NCBI RefSeq assembly: GCF_003605645.1
Contig: NZ_QVMU01000001.1
Span: 372,001 to 436,000 of the forward strand
DNA length: 64,000 bases
Direction: 5' to 3'
From: Vibrio sinensis
GTDB lineage: Bacteria; Pseudomonadota; Gammaproteobacteria; Enterobacterales; Vibrionaceae
Within the stretch, counting starts at the first letter, position 1. Each line of letters starts with the position of its first letter. Made by a program: the position numbers and the translations under genes. The notes below the pieces were generated by a model that saw nothing but the letters and a program-made list of their open reading frames with translations, did not search any database and was not told the origin of the DNA. Positions 44,858 to 53,537 of the stretch are shown here, one piece after another.

Positions 44858-46734
44858 TTGCCACTTCTCTGATAACGAAACTTAATGTAGTTTTGTGCGT
44901 TACTCAAAATTTGAAACGCAGCTTTAAGGTTACGACGTTCAAAGTCAGACATATGTTCTGGTTCGATGTTGTTGTCTGGATCGTCGCCATTTTCAATGTC
45001 TAACGCTTGATGGCGAATGCGTACCATGTAGATTAATTCCATCGCGTCTTTTAAGTCCATCCCGCGACCTTTTGGTAAAATTCCGGCATTATTGATGTCG
45101 TCCAATCGGTCAAACGAATTCTGTGAACGAGAACCTATAGCTAAAGCATGTACCCGCACGAGATCAGCTAATGGGGCAGTACCGCGACGTTTTAAGTTGA
45201 TGGAGTTTCTGTGGCGCCCATCTTGTTCCATGACGAAATCTTTAAAGAAACCGAGCGGGGGAGTACGTAAGATAGCGTTATAGGCCATACAGGCTAGAAA
45301 GCGATTATTTTTCTTTGCACGTCTCACAATAAAGCTGCTGAGGTGTTCAGCCCATTTCACTCGCCCATGTACACCAAGCAAATCGAAGAAAATGCTGCTG
45401 TGTAATAGTCTTTCTGGAGTCGGGTTATCAATCCAATTGGCAAAGCATTCCTCCCATTCTGAGCGAGTCTTGCGCCATTTTGGATTAGTCATCATGATAT
45501 CGCCAGTGCAATAGGTATAACCACACTCATCTAAGCCATCACAGATGAATTTTGAAAATGCTTCAAAATACTCACCATGCTCATCAACGTCATAGCTATT
45601 ATCAAGGATCAACGCGTTATCTTGATCGGTAACAATTAACTGTTCATCACGGGCCATTGAGCCCATCGCTAATAAACAATAAGGAATTGGAGCGGGACCA
45701 AGTTCTTGTTCCGCTAACTCAGCTAAACGTTGTTTGAAGCTACTCCCTATTACAGACATAGCGCGGCCAATCATATGTGCATTGGCATCTTCACTGACCA
45801 TGCGAACAAAGCAGTCTTTGACTTGTCCAGCGACCAGTTTGAGATCGGTGACGGTGGTTTGTTGGAAGATAGAACTCACCAATAGTAGGCTATTTTGAGA
45901 TTCATAGCGCACGATATCGGTCATTCCGATCACACCAATCGGTTTTTTATCTTTTAGGATTGGTAGGTGGTGAACGTTGTAGCGCAGCATGGTCAGCATC
46001 GCTTCGAACACGTAGGCGTTGTAATCTAAAGAGACCACATCTACGGTCATTACTTCGCTCACCATCAGATTAATGTCGACGCCTTGGGCTAATACGCGAA
46101 TACAGAGATCTCGGTCTGTTAGAATTCCTAACAGCTGATCATCGTCTTCTTCAGTGATCTCTTCAGGCGGTCGTACAATTAACAGGGCAGTGATATTTTC
46201 TTCTGCCATCAAAATGGCAGCTTCTTGAATCGTTGCCGTTGACAGTAAAGTAATAGGTTCTCGGTTTAAAATTTTTCGAGCTTTGGCTGTGGTGAAGTCG
46301 TTTCCATCAGCGTGATTTGAAACAGCGGTACGCAGACGGGCGCTATCTTCAAGCTCCATAAAGTCCGCAAAGTTTTCAAACTCATCACAGAGTTCATTGA
46401 AAATGTTTTCGGGAATGCAATATACCAAAGTATCTTCAATCGCCTTCGCAGGCATACGAACACGATTGTTCATCAGTAACCCCATTTGACCAAACAGGCC
46501 ACCCGCGTCAATGCGGTTGTAGAGTTCACCTTTACGGCGATAGATCTCAACAACCCCACTGCGTACTAGGTAAAGATCACGAATGGTGTCACCAAATTTG
46601 AGAATGTCACTACCTTCTCGAAAGTAAGCAACCTCCGCATTCATGGCAATGTTTTTCAGGTGTTCTTCGGGTAAGTCATCAAAAGGGGGGTATTGGCTAA
46701 TGAAATTGAGTACTTCTAATTGCTCTGCTTCCAT
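44854..46734 (-). CDS. cNMP-binding/CBS/DUF294 nucleotidyltransferase-like signalling protein
   Basis: A 626-aa cytoplasmic protein with, in order, a cyclic-nucleotide-binding domain (about 10-130, with ILKFGDTIRDLYLVRSGVVEIY and GGLFGQMGLL), a pair of CBS domains (about 165-290), and a DUF294 nucleotidyltransferase-like domain followed by its helical DUF294_C region (MGSMARDEQLIVTDQDNALI gives the G-S and D-x-D motif). Such proteins sense nucleotides and are thought to transfer or bind nucleotidyl groups; the target is not established. Overlaps the exonuclease gene. Confidence 0.9.
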   Translation of the reverse strand: MEAEQLEVLNFISQYPPFDDLPEEHLKNIAMNAEVAYFREGSDILKFGDTIRDLYLVRSGVVEIYRRKGELYNRIDAGGLFGQMGLLMNNRVRMPAKAIEDTLVYCIPENIFNELCDEFENFADFMELEDSARLRTAVSNHADGNDFTTAKARKILNREPITLLSTATIQEAAILMAEENITALLIVRPPEEITEEDDDQLLGILTDRDLCIRVLAQGVDINLMVSEVMTVDVVSLDYNAYVFEAMLTMLRYNVHHLPILKDKKPIGVIGMTDIVRYESQNSLLLVSSIFQQTTVTDLKLVAGQVKDCFVRMVSEDANAHMIGRAMSVIGSSFKQRLAELAEQELGPAPIPYCLLAMGSMARDEQLIVTDQDNALILDNSYDVDEHGEYFEAFSKFICDGLDECGYTYCTGDIMMTNPKWRKTRSEWEECFANWIDNPTPERLLHSSIFFDLLGVHGRVKWAEHLSSFIVRRAKKNNRFLACMAYNAILRTPPLGFFKDFVMEQDGRHRNSINLKRRGTAPLADLVRVHALAIGSRSQNSFDRLDDINNAGILPKGRGMDLKDAMELIYMVRIRHQALDIENGDDPDNNIEPEHMSDFERRNLKAAFQILSNAQNYIKFRYQRSGK

Positions 46735-47019
46735 TCTTTATTCCACGCATAGCCTAAACTATAGCGATAAATATCACCAAGAATAAAACCAAGCAACAAT
46801 TAATTACATAATTAAACAATTACATGATTTTAAACATATAAATCATTTAAATGCTTGTTCATAAAGTGTACTTATTTGTTGTAACAATCGGTTGGGGGTA
46901 AATCGACAACTATTGGCACCAGAAAGGCTGTCGAGTATTAGATTTATCATTACTCTACTTAACGGGGGTTAAATGCGGTAAAATGATCACAATTCTTTTA
47001 GATTGAGCTTTTTATTTTA

Positions 47020-48306
47020 ATGACTACAGCCACATCGCCAGCCAACTTTACCCAACTTCACCTGATTCAACCGCTGATCGCTCGATTAGCAGAACTTGAA
47101 TATCAGCAACCTACGCCAATCCAAGCACAAGTCATTCCGAGTGTATTAGCCGGTCACGATTTAATTGCTGGAGCAAATACAGGTTCTGGTAAAACGGCGG
47201 CTTTCGCATTGCCTTTACTACAACAGTTATTTGAACAGCAATCGAACAATACAGGGACAAGAGGCAATTACGTTTCAGGTCTTATTTTAGTGCCTACGCG
47301 TGAGTTGGCGAAGCAAGTTGCAGATAGTATTAAGTCTTATGCCGTACATTTTAACGGGGCAATTAAAACGGTTGCGGTGTTCGGTGGTGTATCAGCTAAT
47401 ACTCAGATGCTTGCCTTGCGTGGTGGTACCGATATCCTGGTAGCGACACCGGGTCGACTACTTGATCTGATTTCAAGCAATGCTATCAAACTTGATAAAG
47501 TAAAAACCCTAGTACTGGATGAAGCGGATCGCATGTTAAGCCTTGGTTTTACCGAAGAGCTTAATGAGATTTTGGCGTTATTACCAAAGCACAAACAAAC
47601 ACTATTATTCTCGGCAACGTTCCCTGAGCAAGTACAAGAGCTGACGCAGGAGCTGCTTAAAAACCCGGTTGAAGTGCAATTGCAAAGTACTGAGGCAAGT
47701 ACTTTGGTTCAGCGTGTATTTACTGTTAATAAAGGCGAAAAAACCGCCGTATTGGCGCACTTGATCAAACAGCATCAATGGCGACAAGCGTTGATCTTCG
47801 TGAACGCAAAAAATAGCTGTGAGCACCTTGCGGATAAGCTATATAAACGTGGTATTTCAGTCGAAGTATTCCATGGCGATCAAAGCCAAGGGATGCGAAC
47901 TCGCGTACTTGCAGACTTTAAGTCTGGCGTTCTTGATGTTCTTATCGCAACAGATATTGCTGCACGTGGTATCGATATTGATAAATTACCTGTCGTGATT
48001 AACTTCGATTTGCCAAGAAGTCCGTCAGATTATATGCACCGTATTGGTCGTAGTGGTCGTGCTGGTGAAGTGGGTTTAGCTTTATCGTTGATCGACTATG
48101 AAGATTACCATCACTTTAAAGTGATCGAGAAGAAGAACAAGATCCGATTGGAAAGAGAAGAGATCGAAGGCTTTGAAGTCGACACTACCATCACCGAAGC
48201 GATGTTAGCAGCAAATAAACCTGTCGCTAAACCAGCGGGTACAGGTAAGAAAAAGCGTAAGAAAAAAACGCAAGAAAGTTCTGATGTGTGGCTGAAGAAA
48301 TCTTAA
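47020..48306 (+). CDS. DEAD-box ATP-dependent RNA helicase
   Basis: A 428-aa RhlE-like RNA helicase. Motifs in order: Q motif (QQPTPIQAQVIP), Walker A (AGANTGSGKT), PTRELAKQ, TPGRLLDL, VLDEADRM, LLFSATFP, LIFVNAKN, IATDIAARGIDI and HRIGRSGRAGE. The C-terminal tail is short and lysine-rich (TGKKKRKKKTQE), suited to RNA binding. A role in rRNA or mRNA remodelling, often cold-induced, is expected. The 285-base region before it is AT-rich with no clear element. No terminator of its own beyond the bidirectional-looking hairpin at 48342-48374. Confidence 0.94.
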   Translation: MTTATSPANFTQLHLIQPLIARLAELEYQQPTPIQAQVIPSVLAGHDLIAGANTGSGKTAAFALPLLQQLFEQQSNNTGTRGNYVSGLILVPTRELAKQVADSIKSYAVHFNGAIKTVAVFGGVSANTQMLALRGGTDILVATPGRLLDLISSNAIKLDKVKTLVLDEADRMLSLGFTEELNEILALLPKHKQTLLFSATFPEQVQELTQELLKNPVEVQLQSTEASTLVQRVFTVNKGEKTAVLAHLIKQHQWRQALIFVNAKNSCEHLADKLYKRGISVEVFHGDQSQGMRTRVLADFKSGVLDVLIATDIAARGIDIDKLPVVINFDLPRSPSDYMHRIGRSGRAGEVGLALSLIDYEDYHHFKVIEKKNKIRLEREEIEGFEVDTTITEAMLAANKPVAKPAGTGKKKRKKKTQESSDVWLKKS

Positions 48307-48336
48307 TAGATTCTTTCGTGATGTATCACGCTGCTT

Positions 48337-48374
48337 AAAAAGGTTAACGAGTCTCGTGTTATGACTCGTTAACC
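48337..48374 (-). terminator. Intrinsic terminator of the branched-chain dehydrogenase operon
   Basis: GGTTAACGAGT and ACTCGTTAACC form a perfect 11-bp stem; on the minus strand it is followed by TTTTT. It lies 50 bases past the E2 stop codon and faces the helicase gene. Confidence 0.88.
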
Positions 48375-48427
48375 TCATCAATATCTAACATTATCTCAGC
48401 ACGACAATAATATTGCGGTTTATTGGC

Positions 48428-49579
48428 TTAGTGCGTCGGTTTTTCAAGATGTTGAACCAATGCCCGAACAAATCTTGCTGCTTCTCCACCAGTACACGCT
48501 CTATGGTCAAAAGTGATGGATAACGGCATTGCTTTAGCATTATAAACTCGTTCATTTCTGACGATAACTTTGTCAATAATTCGTCCAGCACCGACAATCG
48601 CCACCTGAGGTGGAGAAACCACTGGGGTTGCGTAAATGCCCGCAATTGCCCCAAAATTAGAAAGCGTAATTGTCGCGTGTTGCAACTGCTCTCGTCCAAT
48701 TTTGCGCTCACGGATCCCTTGTACTGTTGAACTTAACCATTGACGAACCTCTTGCGGTTTAAACTCATTGGCATGTCGTAATACGGGTACATATAAGCCG
48801 TGACGACTGTCAACAGCTACACCAATATTTACGGTACTGTGTAGACATCGTGTCATTGTGTCTGCATCAAACCACGCATTAAGAGCTGGCTCAGTTTGAC
48901 AAGCATGAACAATCGCTTGAATTAAACGAACAGAAATATCTTCCCCAGCAGACCATTTTGCCAGTAATGCTTCTTCGGTAATGGTAACTGCCGCAACGTG
49001 TTGATGGGAGGTCGCCATTGCTTCGACCATACTTCGGCGAGCCCCTTTTAAAACCTCAGTTCCTGGGGTTTGCTTATCGGCAGCTTTGTAAATATCACTA
49101 TCTATCACCAAACCATTTAAGCCTGAGCCTTCAATTCTGTTTAGGTCGATCCCTAATCGTTGGGCGAGTAAACGTGCAGAGGGCAGTGCAGTCACAACAT
49201 GTTCGGTTGATTCGTTATGTTGACCTCCTATCCAGAAATCATCGACATTGACTTGATGGTTTTTCTGCGAAACATTCCCAACGACGGTGGCGGCATCTTG
49301 TTTTTGCTTTTGCGGTTCATTCGGGAGGTCGCTGGTGTTCGATTCTTCTATTTCCAGCAATAAGCTACCAATATTGATGACATCGCCTTCATTGCCATGG
49401 CGGCTGACGATCTTTCCGCTATAGGGGGCTGGGACTTCGACAACGGCTTTTGCTGTTTCGACGGTAAGGACGATTTGGTCTACTTCAACCGCATCACCAA
49501 CGTTAATATGCCATTCGACAATTTCTGAATCAGCCAGACCTTCGCCTAGATCAGGCAGTGTAAATGATCTCATTTCCAA
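48428..49579 (-). CDS. bkdB: Dihydrolipoyl acyltransferase E2 of a branched-chain 2-oxoacid dehydrogenase
   Basis: A 383-aa E2 subunit. The N-terminal lipoyl domain has its acceptor lysine in VETAKAVVEVPAP; a peripheral-subunit-binding domain (ALPSARLLAQRLGIDLNRIEGSGLNGLVI) and the catalytic acyltransferase domain follow. The catalytic segment reads DHRACTGGEAARF: the histidine is kept, but the usual aspartate of HRxxDG is threonine, a change also seen in some branched-chain E2 proteins as far as I recall. It overlaps E1 beta by ten bases. E3 is not encoded here, so the shared lipoamide dehydrogenase must serve the complex. Confidence 0.93.
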   Translation of the reverse strand: MEMRSFTLPDLGEGLADSEIVEWHINVGDAVEVDQIVLTVETAKAVVEVPAPYSGKIVSRHGNEGDVINIGSLLLEIEESNTSDLPNEPQKQKQDAATVVGNVSQKNHQVNVDDFWIGGQHNESTEHVVTALPSARLLAQRLGIDLNRIEGSGLNGLVIDSDIYKAADKQTPGTEVLKGARRSMVEAMATSHQHVAAVTITEEALLAKWSAGEDISVRLIQAIVHACQTEPALNAWFDADTMTRCLHSTVNIGVAVDSRHGLYVPVLRHANEFKPQEVRQWLSSTVQGIRERKIGREQLQHATITLSNFGAIAGIYATPVVSPPQVAIVGAGRIIDKVIVRNERVYNAKAMPLSITFDHRACTGGEAARFVRALVQHLEKPTH

Positions 49580-50553
49580 CCCTCCACCAGTTCCCGTGCT
49601 GCGAGTACGATATCTTGTTCTTCTATTAAGAAGTAATCTTCATTGCGGTAATAGGGCATGATGGTATCCATGCCGGTCACTCGTTTCGGCGGTGCTTTTA
49701 AAAGGCACATCGCTTTTTCAGCGGTTCGAGCGATGATTTCTGAACCCACCCCACAGGACTTACTCGCTTCATGGACGACCAACAGACGTCCAGTTTTTTC
49801 CAGAGACTGTAAGATGGTATTCATATCGATAGGTTTGATACTGGCTAAGTCGATCACTTCCACTTCAATACCTTGTTTTGATAACGTATGGGCAGCTTGC
49901 AATGATTCAACCACGCAGGCACCCCATGTAACTAGGGTCAGATCTCGCCCTTTTCGAAGCGTGAAACAGCAATCTAGTGGTAGCGCCTGTCCATTATCGA
50001 TAACGTCAGATTTGACGGTTCGATAGATACGTTTTGGTTCAAAAAACATCACGGGATCGTTACTGCGAATAGATGCTAGGAGCAAGCCATAAGCGCGCTG
50101 AGGGGAGGAGGGAATCACAACTTTAAAGCCAGGTATGTGAGCAAAAATGGCCTCGATACTTTCAGAATGATGTTCTGGAGCGTGAATTCCTCCGCCAAAT
50201 GGTGCTCGAAATACCGCAGGACAAGCCAGACGACCCCGAGTTCGATTACGCATGCGGGCTGCGTGACAGATAAGATGTTCCATGGCTGGGAAAACAAAGC
50301 CCTGGAACTGGAATTCGGCCACAGGTCTTATCCCTTGAGTCGCCATTCCAACAGCGACACCGCCAATTAACGCTTCAGCTAAAGGAGAATCGATAACACG
50401 TTTAAAACCAAATTTTTCTTTTAACCCAACGGTGGCCCGAAAGACGCCTCCATTATCACCCACATCTTCACCTAGGACGACGACGTTATCGTCTTGCATC
50501 ATTTCATGGTGTAACGCGAGGTTAACTGCCTCGACTAGAGTCATCTCAGCCAT
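49570..50553 (-). CDS. bkdA2: Branched-chain 2-oxoacid dehydrogenase E1 beta subunit
   Basis: A 327-aa transketolase-type subunit. The ATG at 50553 follows AAGGAGG, excluding a longer in-frame reading. MTLVEAVNLALHHEM, VVLGEDVGDNGGVFRATVGL, SPLAEALIGGVAVGMA and RAPFGGGIHAPEHHSES are hallmarks of 2-oxoisovalerate dehydrogenase beta subunits. Overlap with E1 alpha is eight bases and with E2 ten bases, giving strict coupling across the operon. The complex converts 2-oxo acids of valine, leucine and isoleucine to acyl-CoA. Confidence 0.94.
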   Translation of the reverse strand: MAEMTLVEAVNLALHHEMMQDDNVVVLGEDVGDNGGVFRATVGLKEKFGFKRVIDSPLAEALIGGVAVGMATQGIRPVAEFQFQGFVFPAMEHLICHAARMRNRTRGRLACPAVFRAPFGGGIHAPEHHSESIEAIFAHIPGFKVVIPSSPQRAYGLLLASIRSNDPVMFFEPKRIYRTVKSDVIDNGQALPLDCCFTLRKGRDLTLVTWGACVVESLQAAHTLSKQGIEVEVIDLASIKPIDMNTILQSLEKTGRLLVVHEASKSCGVGSEIIARTAEKAMCLLKAPPKRVTGMDTIMPYYRNEDYFLIEEQDIVLAARELVEGWK

Positions 50554-51646
50554 GCTTGCCTCCTTGCATGCGCATTGCTTTATTGATGATGTGATCGCGT
50601 TGTGGTTGCAACTCGTCACATAACTTTTCATAGAGAAAATCAAACGCAGACTCAGGTGCTTGAGGTTCGAGGTTTAAATAGTTGTTAACCGCTTTTTCGA
50701 CGAGAATTTTGCATTCTTTTAACCACGCCTGTTCACGTTCATCATCCCATAGCGATTCGCGAATAAGATAATTGCGTAAGCGATAAATAGGTTCATATTC
50801 CCATGCTTCATCCAATTCATCTTTACTGCGATAACGCGTAGCATCATCAGCGGTAGTGTGGTCGCTGAGTCGATAACTTACCGCTTCTATCAAGGTAGCA
50901 CCTTTCCCATGACGGGCTCGTTCGAGGGCCGTAATTATAGCGTCATGCATAGCGATGACATCATTGCCGTCAACGGTAACCCCCGGTATGCCAGCACCTT
51001 TAGCTTTTTCTGAGAGAAACTCTGCGGCGCATTGTAATCGACGCGGGACCGATATCGCCCATTGGTTATTGTTGACCAGAAACACCAAGGGAATATTCCA
51101 AGCACCCGCACAGTTAATGGATTCTAGAAAATCCCCTTTGGATGTCGCACCATCACCACAGGTGACTAACGCCGCTTGGTGATTACCTTTGATTTTTAAT
51201 GCCGATGCAACACCAACGGCATGAGTACATTGGGTCGCAATAGGAACGCAAAAGGGGAGATCATGGCAAGGGGTTGATTCTGACTCGCCGCGGAAAGAAA
51301 AATCGCTTCCTCTTTCATCGCCTCCCCAATATTGGAGATTATTCTCCATATTGATGCCACGAACCCACATAGCGGGCATATCTCGATAATAGGGAATAAA
51401 CACATCGGATTGGCGCAGTGCGTGCCCTGTAGCGACGCCAATTGCTTCAGCACCTAAATGTGATGGGTAGGTACCCAATTTCCCGGTTCTTTGCAATGCA
51501 ACAGCTTTATTGTCATAGGTGCGGGTGAGCACCATATCCTGATAAAAGCGTTGTAGTATGCTAGGTTCAGCCCACGATGGAAGTGGACAGATAGGGTTGC
51601 CCATATGATCAATAAAACGATGCATGGGCAAGGCCTGAACATTCAT
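50546..51646 (-). CDS. bkdA1: Branched-chain 2-oxoacid dehydrogenase E1 alpha subunit
   Basis: A 366-aa thiamine-diphosphate subunit. The TPP motif runs from CGDGATSKGDFLESIN to VFLVNNNQWAIS. QRTGKLGTYPSHLGAEA and YRDMPAMWVRG are typical of the 2-oxoisovalerate enzyme, as is the phosphorylation-loop-like YRLSDHTTADDATRYR. AAGGAG lies six bases before the ATG. It is the first gene of the operon; the 361-base gap upstream (51647-52007) contains promoter-like AT-rich stretches and drives the divergent GST gene too. A regulator gene such as bkdR is not adjacent. Confidence 0.95.
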   Translation of the reverse strand: MNVQALPMHRFIDHMGNPICPLPSWAEPSILQRFYQDMVLTRTYDNKAVALQRTGKLGTYPSHLGAEAIGVATGHALRQSDVFIPYYRDMPAMWVRGINMENNLQYWGGDERGSDFSFRGESESTPCHDLPFCVPIATQCTHAVGVASALKIKGNHQAALVTCGDGATSKGDFLESINCAGAWNIPLVFLVNNNQWAISVPRRLQCAAEFLSEKAKGAGIPGVTVDGNDVIAMHDAIITALERARHGKGATLIEAVSYRLSDHTTADDATRYRSKDELDEAWEYEPIYRLRNYLIRESLWDDEREQAWLKECKILVEKAVNNYLNLEPQAPESAFDFLYEKLCDELQPQRDHIINKAMRMQGGKHG

Positions 51647-52007
51647 ATCAAGCTCCTTTTGACGGCAAATGCTCTATAAGCAAATGCGAATGCGGTTCAT
51701 CGATAAATGTCATGCTATTTTGCCTGTTCAAAATCAGGGTAAAACGTCTTCGCGTGACATTCTCTACTAAGAAAGTTTGATGTGAGCAGTCATCTTGCTA
51801 CGAACCTCAAATTTATTAGTGATGAATTTTGCTATACAGTAAGTGTAATCAAAATGTTAAAAATTGCGTAAGTTGATTAATCTAAGCAATGGATATTGGC
51901 TTAAAAAGAGTGAAAACTTCGGCTGAGTACATTGGTTTAGAGAGAGTGATGCTGTTAGTTGCTTGGAATTTTACATTGTGCAGCATAAACATAAAGGAAG
52001 AGACTGA

Positions 52008-52619
52008 ATGAAGTTATATCAAACTGGCGCTACACCAAGTTGTCGTCGAGTTTCTATTTTCTTAAAAGAGTTGGGCGTAGAAGTGCCACGAGTCGAGATT
52101 AATGTTCGCGAGGGAGATAATCTAACGGATGAGTTTTTGGCTCGCTCTGTTAATGGAAAAGTACCGATGCTCGAGTTAGCAACTGGAGAGACATTGTGTG
52201 AAAGTGTGGCGATTTGCCGTTACTTTGATGCGTCATATCCCAATGACCTTCATTTGTTTGGCGCGAACCCTTTAGCGAAAGCGGAGGTTGAAATGTGGCA
52301 TCGAGTCGTTGAATTTCAAGGGTTGTACACCGCGTTTCAAGCATTCCGTAACATTACGGGTTTTTACGCAGACCGTGAGCATTGTGTTGAAGAGTGGGGA
52401 CATGAATCAAAAAAACGAGTGAATGAGTTTTTGCCTGTTCTTGAAAAGCAATTGAGTCAGCATGATTTTGTTGCGGGTAATGCTTTTACTATTGTGGATA
52501 TAACCGCTTTTCTTTTTATCGGCTTCTGCATTAATGGGCTAAAAATCGAGGTATTAGAGGATTATGAAGCTATTAGGCTTTGGTTTGAGGAAATCTCAAA
52601 ACGACCATCTTTTAATTAG
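52008..52619 (+). CDS. Glutathione S-transferase family protein
   Basis: A 203-aa GST with a thioredoxin-like N-terminus: MKLYQTGATPSCRRVSIFLKELG (Ser/Cys active-site region), NGKVPMLEL (cis-proline) and ETLCESVAICRYFD (the E-S pair that holds the glutathione gamma-glutamyl part). The C-terminal half is the all-helical domain with VDITAFLFIGF. Substrate unknown. AAGGAAGAG precedes the ATG. A terminator hairpin lies just before the next gene. Confidence 0.9.
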   Translation: MKLYQTGATPSCRRVSIFLKELGVEVPRVEINVREGDNLTDEFLARSVNGKVPMLELATGETLCESVAICRYFDASYPNDLHLFGANPLAKAEVEMWHRVVEFQGLYTAFQAFRNITGFYADREHCVEEWGHESKKRVNEFLPVLEKQLSQHDFVAGNAFTIVDITAFLFIGFCINGLKIEVLEDYEAIRLWFEEISKRPSFN

Positions 52620-52671
52620 CTAGTTACGTTGTAGCGTTGGCTGGAATGTTGAAGTCAATTGCTGTGCGGGC

Positions 52672-52702
52672 AATAAAACGCTAGACTCGGCGTTTTATTT
52701 TA
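52672..52702 (+). terminator. Intrinsic terminator after the GST gene
   Basis: AATAAAACGC-TAGACTCG-GCGTTTTATT is a perfect 10-bp inverted repeat followed by TTA. It ends eleven bases before the next ATG, so it may also shape the leader of the S4-domain gene. Confidence 0.7.
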
Positions 52703-52713
52703 CGGGTAACACA

Positions 52714-53352
52714 ATGAGCGATTATCAAACCGACGGTGAATGGGAAGAGCAAGGCGAAGAAATAGAGATTGAGGCAATTGGTATTGATGTCTCATGTCAG
52801 CCTATTGAGCTGTATAAAGTATTTAAAATTGCTAACCTTGTCGGTGGTGGTGGTGAAGCAAAGCACCTGATCTCGGAAGGTTATGTCGCTGTTAATGGTG
52901 AACTAGAAACCCGTAAGCGTCGTAAAATGTATGACGGTGATTTTTTCGAATTCAATCAAGAATATTACGTCGTTGTGTGTGATGCGCCAGTGACTGAACC
53001 AGAAGAGTCAAAGCCTAAAGCTGATGTGAATTCTCAACCTGTTACAAACAGCAATAAGAAAAACAAAGCGAAGAATGGCAAAGCAAGCGGTGGTAAACAA
53101 ACCGATGCGAAACAAGGTAATGCTAAAAAAGGCAATACACCGAAAGAGAACACGAAGAAAGGTAATGCCAAAAAAAGTAGCAACGATAAGTTAAGTGCGA
53201 AAGCTGAACCACGCGACTCATCTGCACCAAGCTCGAAGAATAAAGGCTCTACGTCGAAAAAGAGTAATAGCGTAGAGAACGTGGTGTCAAAAGACGATAA
53301 CGTTTCGAATAGTAAAGACAAAAACGGTCGTTCATCAATCGCTTTCTTCTAA
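52714..53352 (+). CDS. S4-domain RNA-binding protein with long lysine-rich tail
   Basis: A 212-aa protein. Residues ~30-85 are a YbcJ-like S4 RNA-binding domain (IELYKVFKIANLVGGGGEA, KHLISEGYVAVNGELETRKRRK). The remaining ~120 residues are low-complexity, built of K, N, S, G and A with recurring KKGN and GNAKK phrases, and look disordered and nucleic-acid binding. YbcJ of E. coli is only about 70 residues, so this tail is a large extension. An acidic N-terminus precedes the S4 domain. Binding to rRNA or tRNA is likely by family; the specific target is unknown. A terminator follows. Confidence 0.85.
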   Translation: MSDYQTDGEWEEQGEEIEIEAIGIDVSCQPIELYKVFKIANLVGGGGEAKHLISEGYVAVNGELETRKRRKMYDGDFFEFNQEYYVVVCDAPVTEPEESKPKADVNSQPVTNSNKKNKAKNGKASGGKQTDAKQGNAKKGNTPKENTKKGNAKKSSNDKLSAKAEPRDSSAPSSKNKGSTSKKSNSVENVVSKDDNVSNSKDKNGRSSIAFF

Positions 53353-53396
53353 TTACGTCTGTAGCTAGTTTTACTAGAAATTGAATTTCATTATAT

Positions 53397-53424
53397 AAAA
53401 GGAGGCTATGCCTCCTTTTTTTTA
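53397..53424 (+). terminator. Intrinsic terminator after the S4-domain gene
   Basis: AAAGGAGGC-TAT-GCCTCCTTT followed by a run of T. It isolates the S4-domain gene from the vct operon. Confidence 0.93.
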
Positions 53425-53498
53425 TGTTTTTCGTTAGATCTTCTAATTCTTTACAAAGGTAAAAAATGTAAAGACGAGATGACTTTGATGCAAACCTA

Positions 53499-53517
53499 AA
53501 TGATAATGCATTGCATT
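53499..53517. promoter_or_regulatory. Fur box of the vctPDGC operon
   Basis: AATGATAATGCATTGCATT matches the 19-bp consensus AATGANAATNATTNTCATT with three mismatches, and continues into a TCATCATT that extends the palindrome. It lies 20-40 bases before the vctP start codon, so Fur bound with iron would block the operon. Confidence 0.7.
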
Positions 53518-53537
53518 CATCATTAAGGAGTGGAAAC

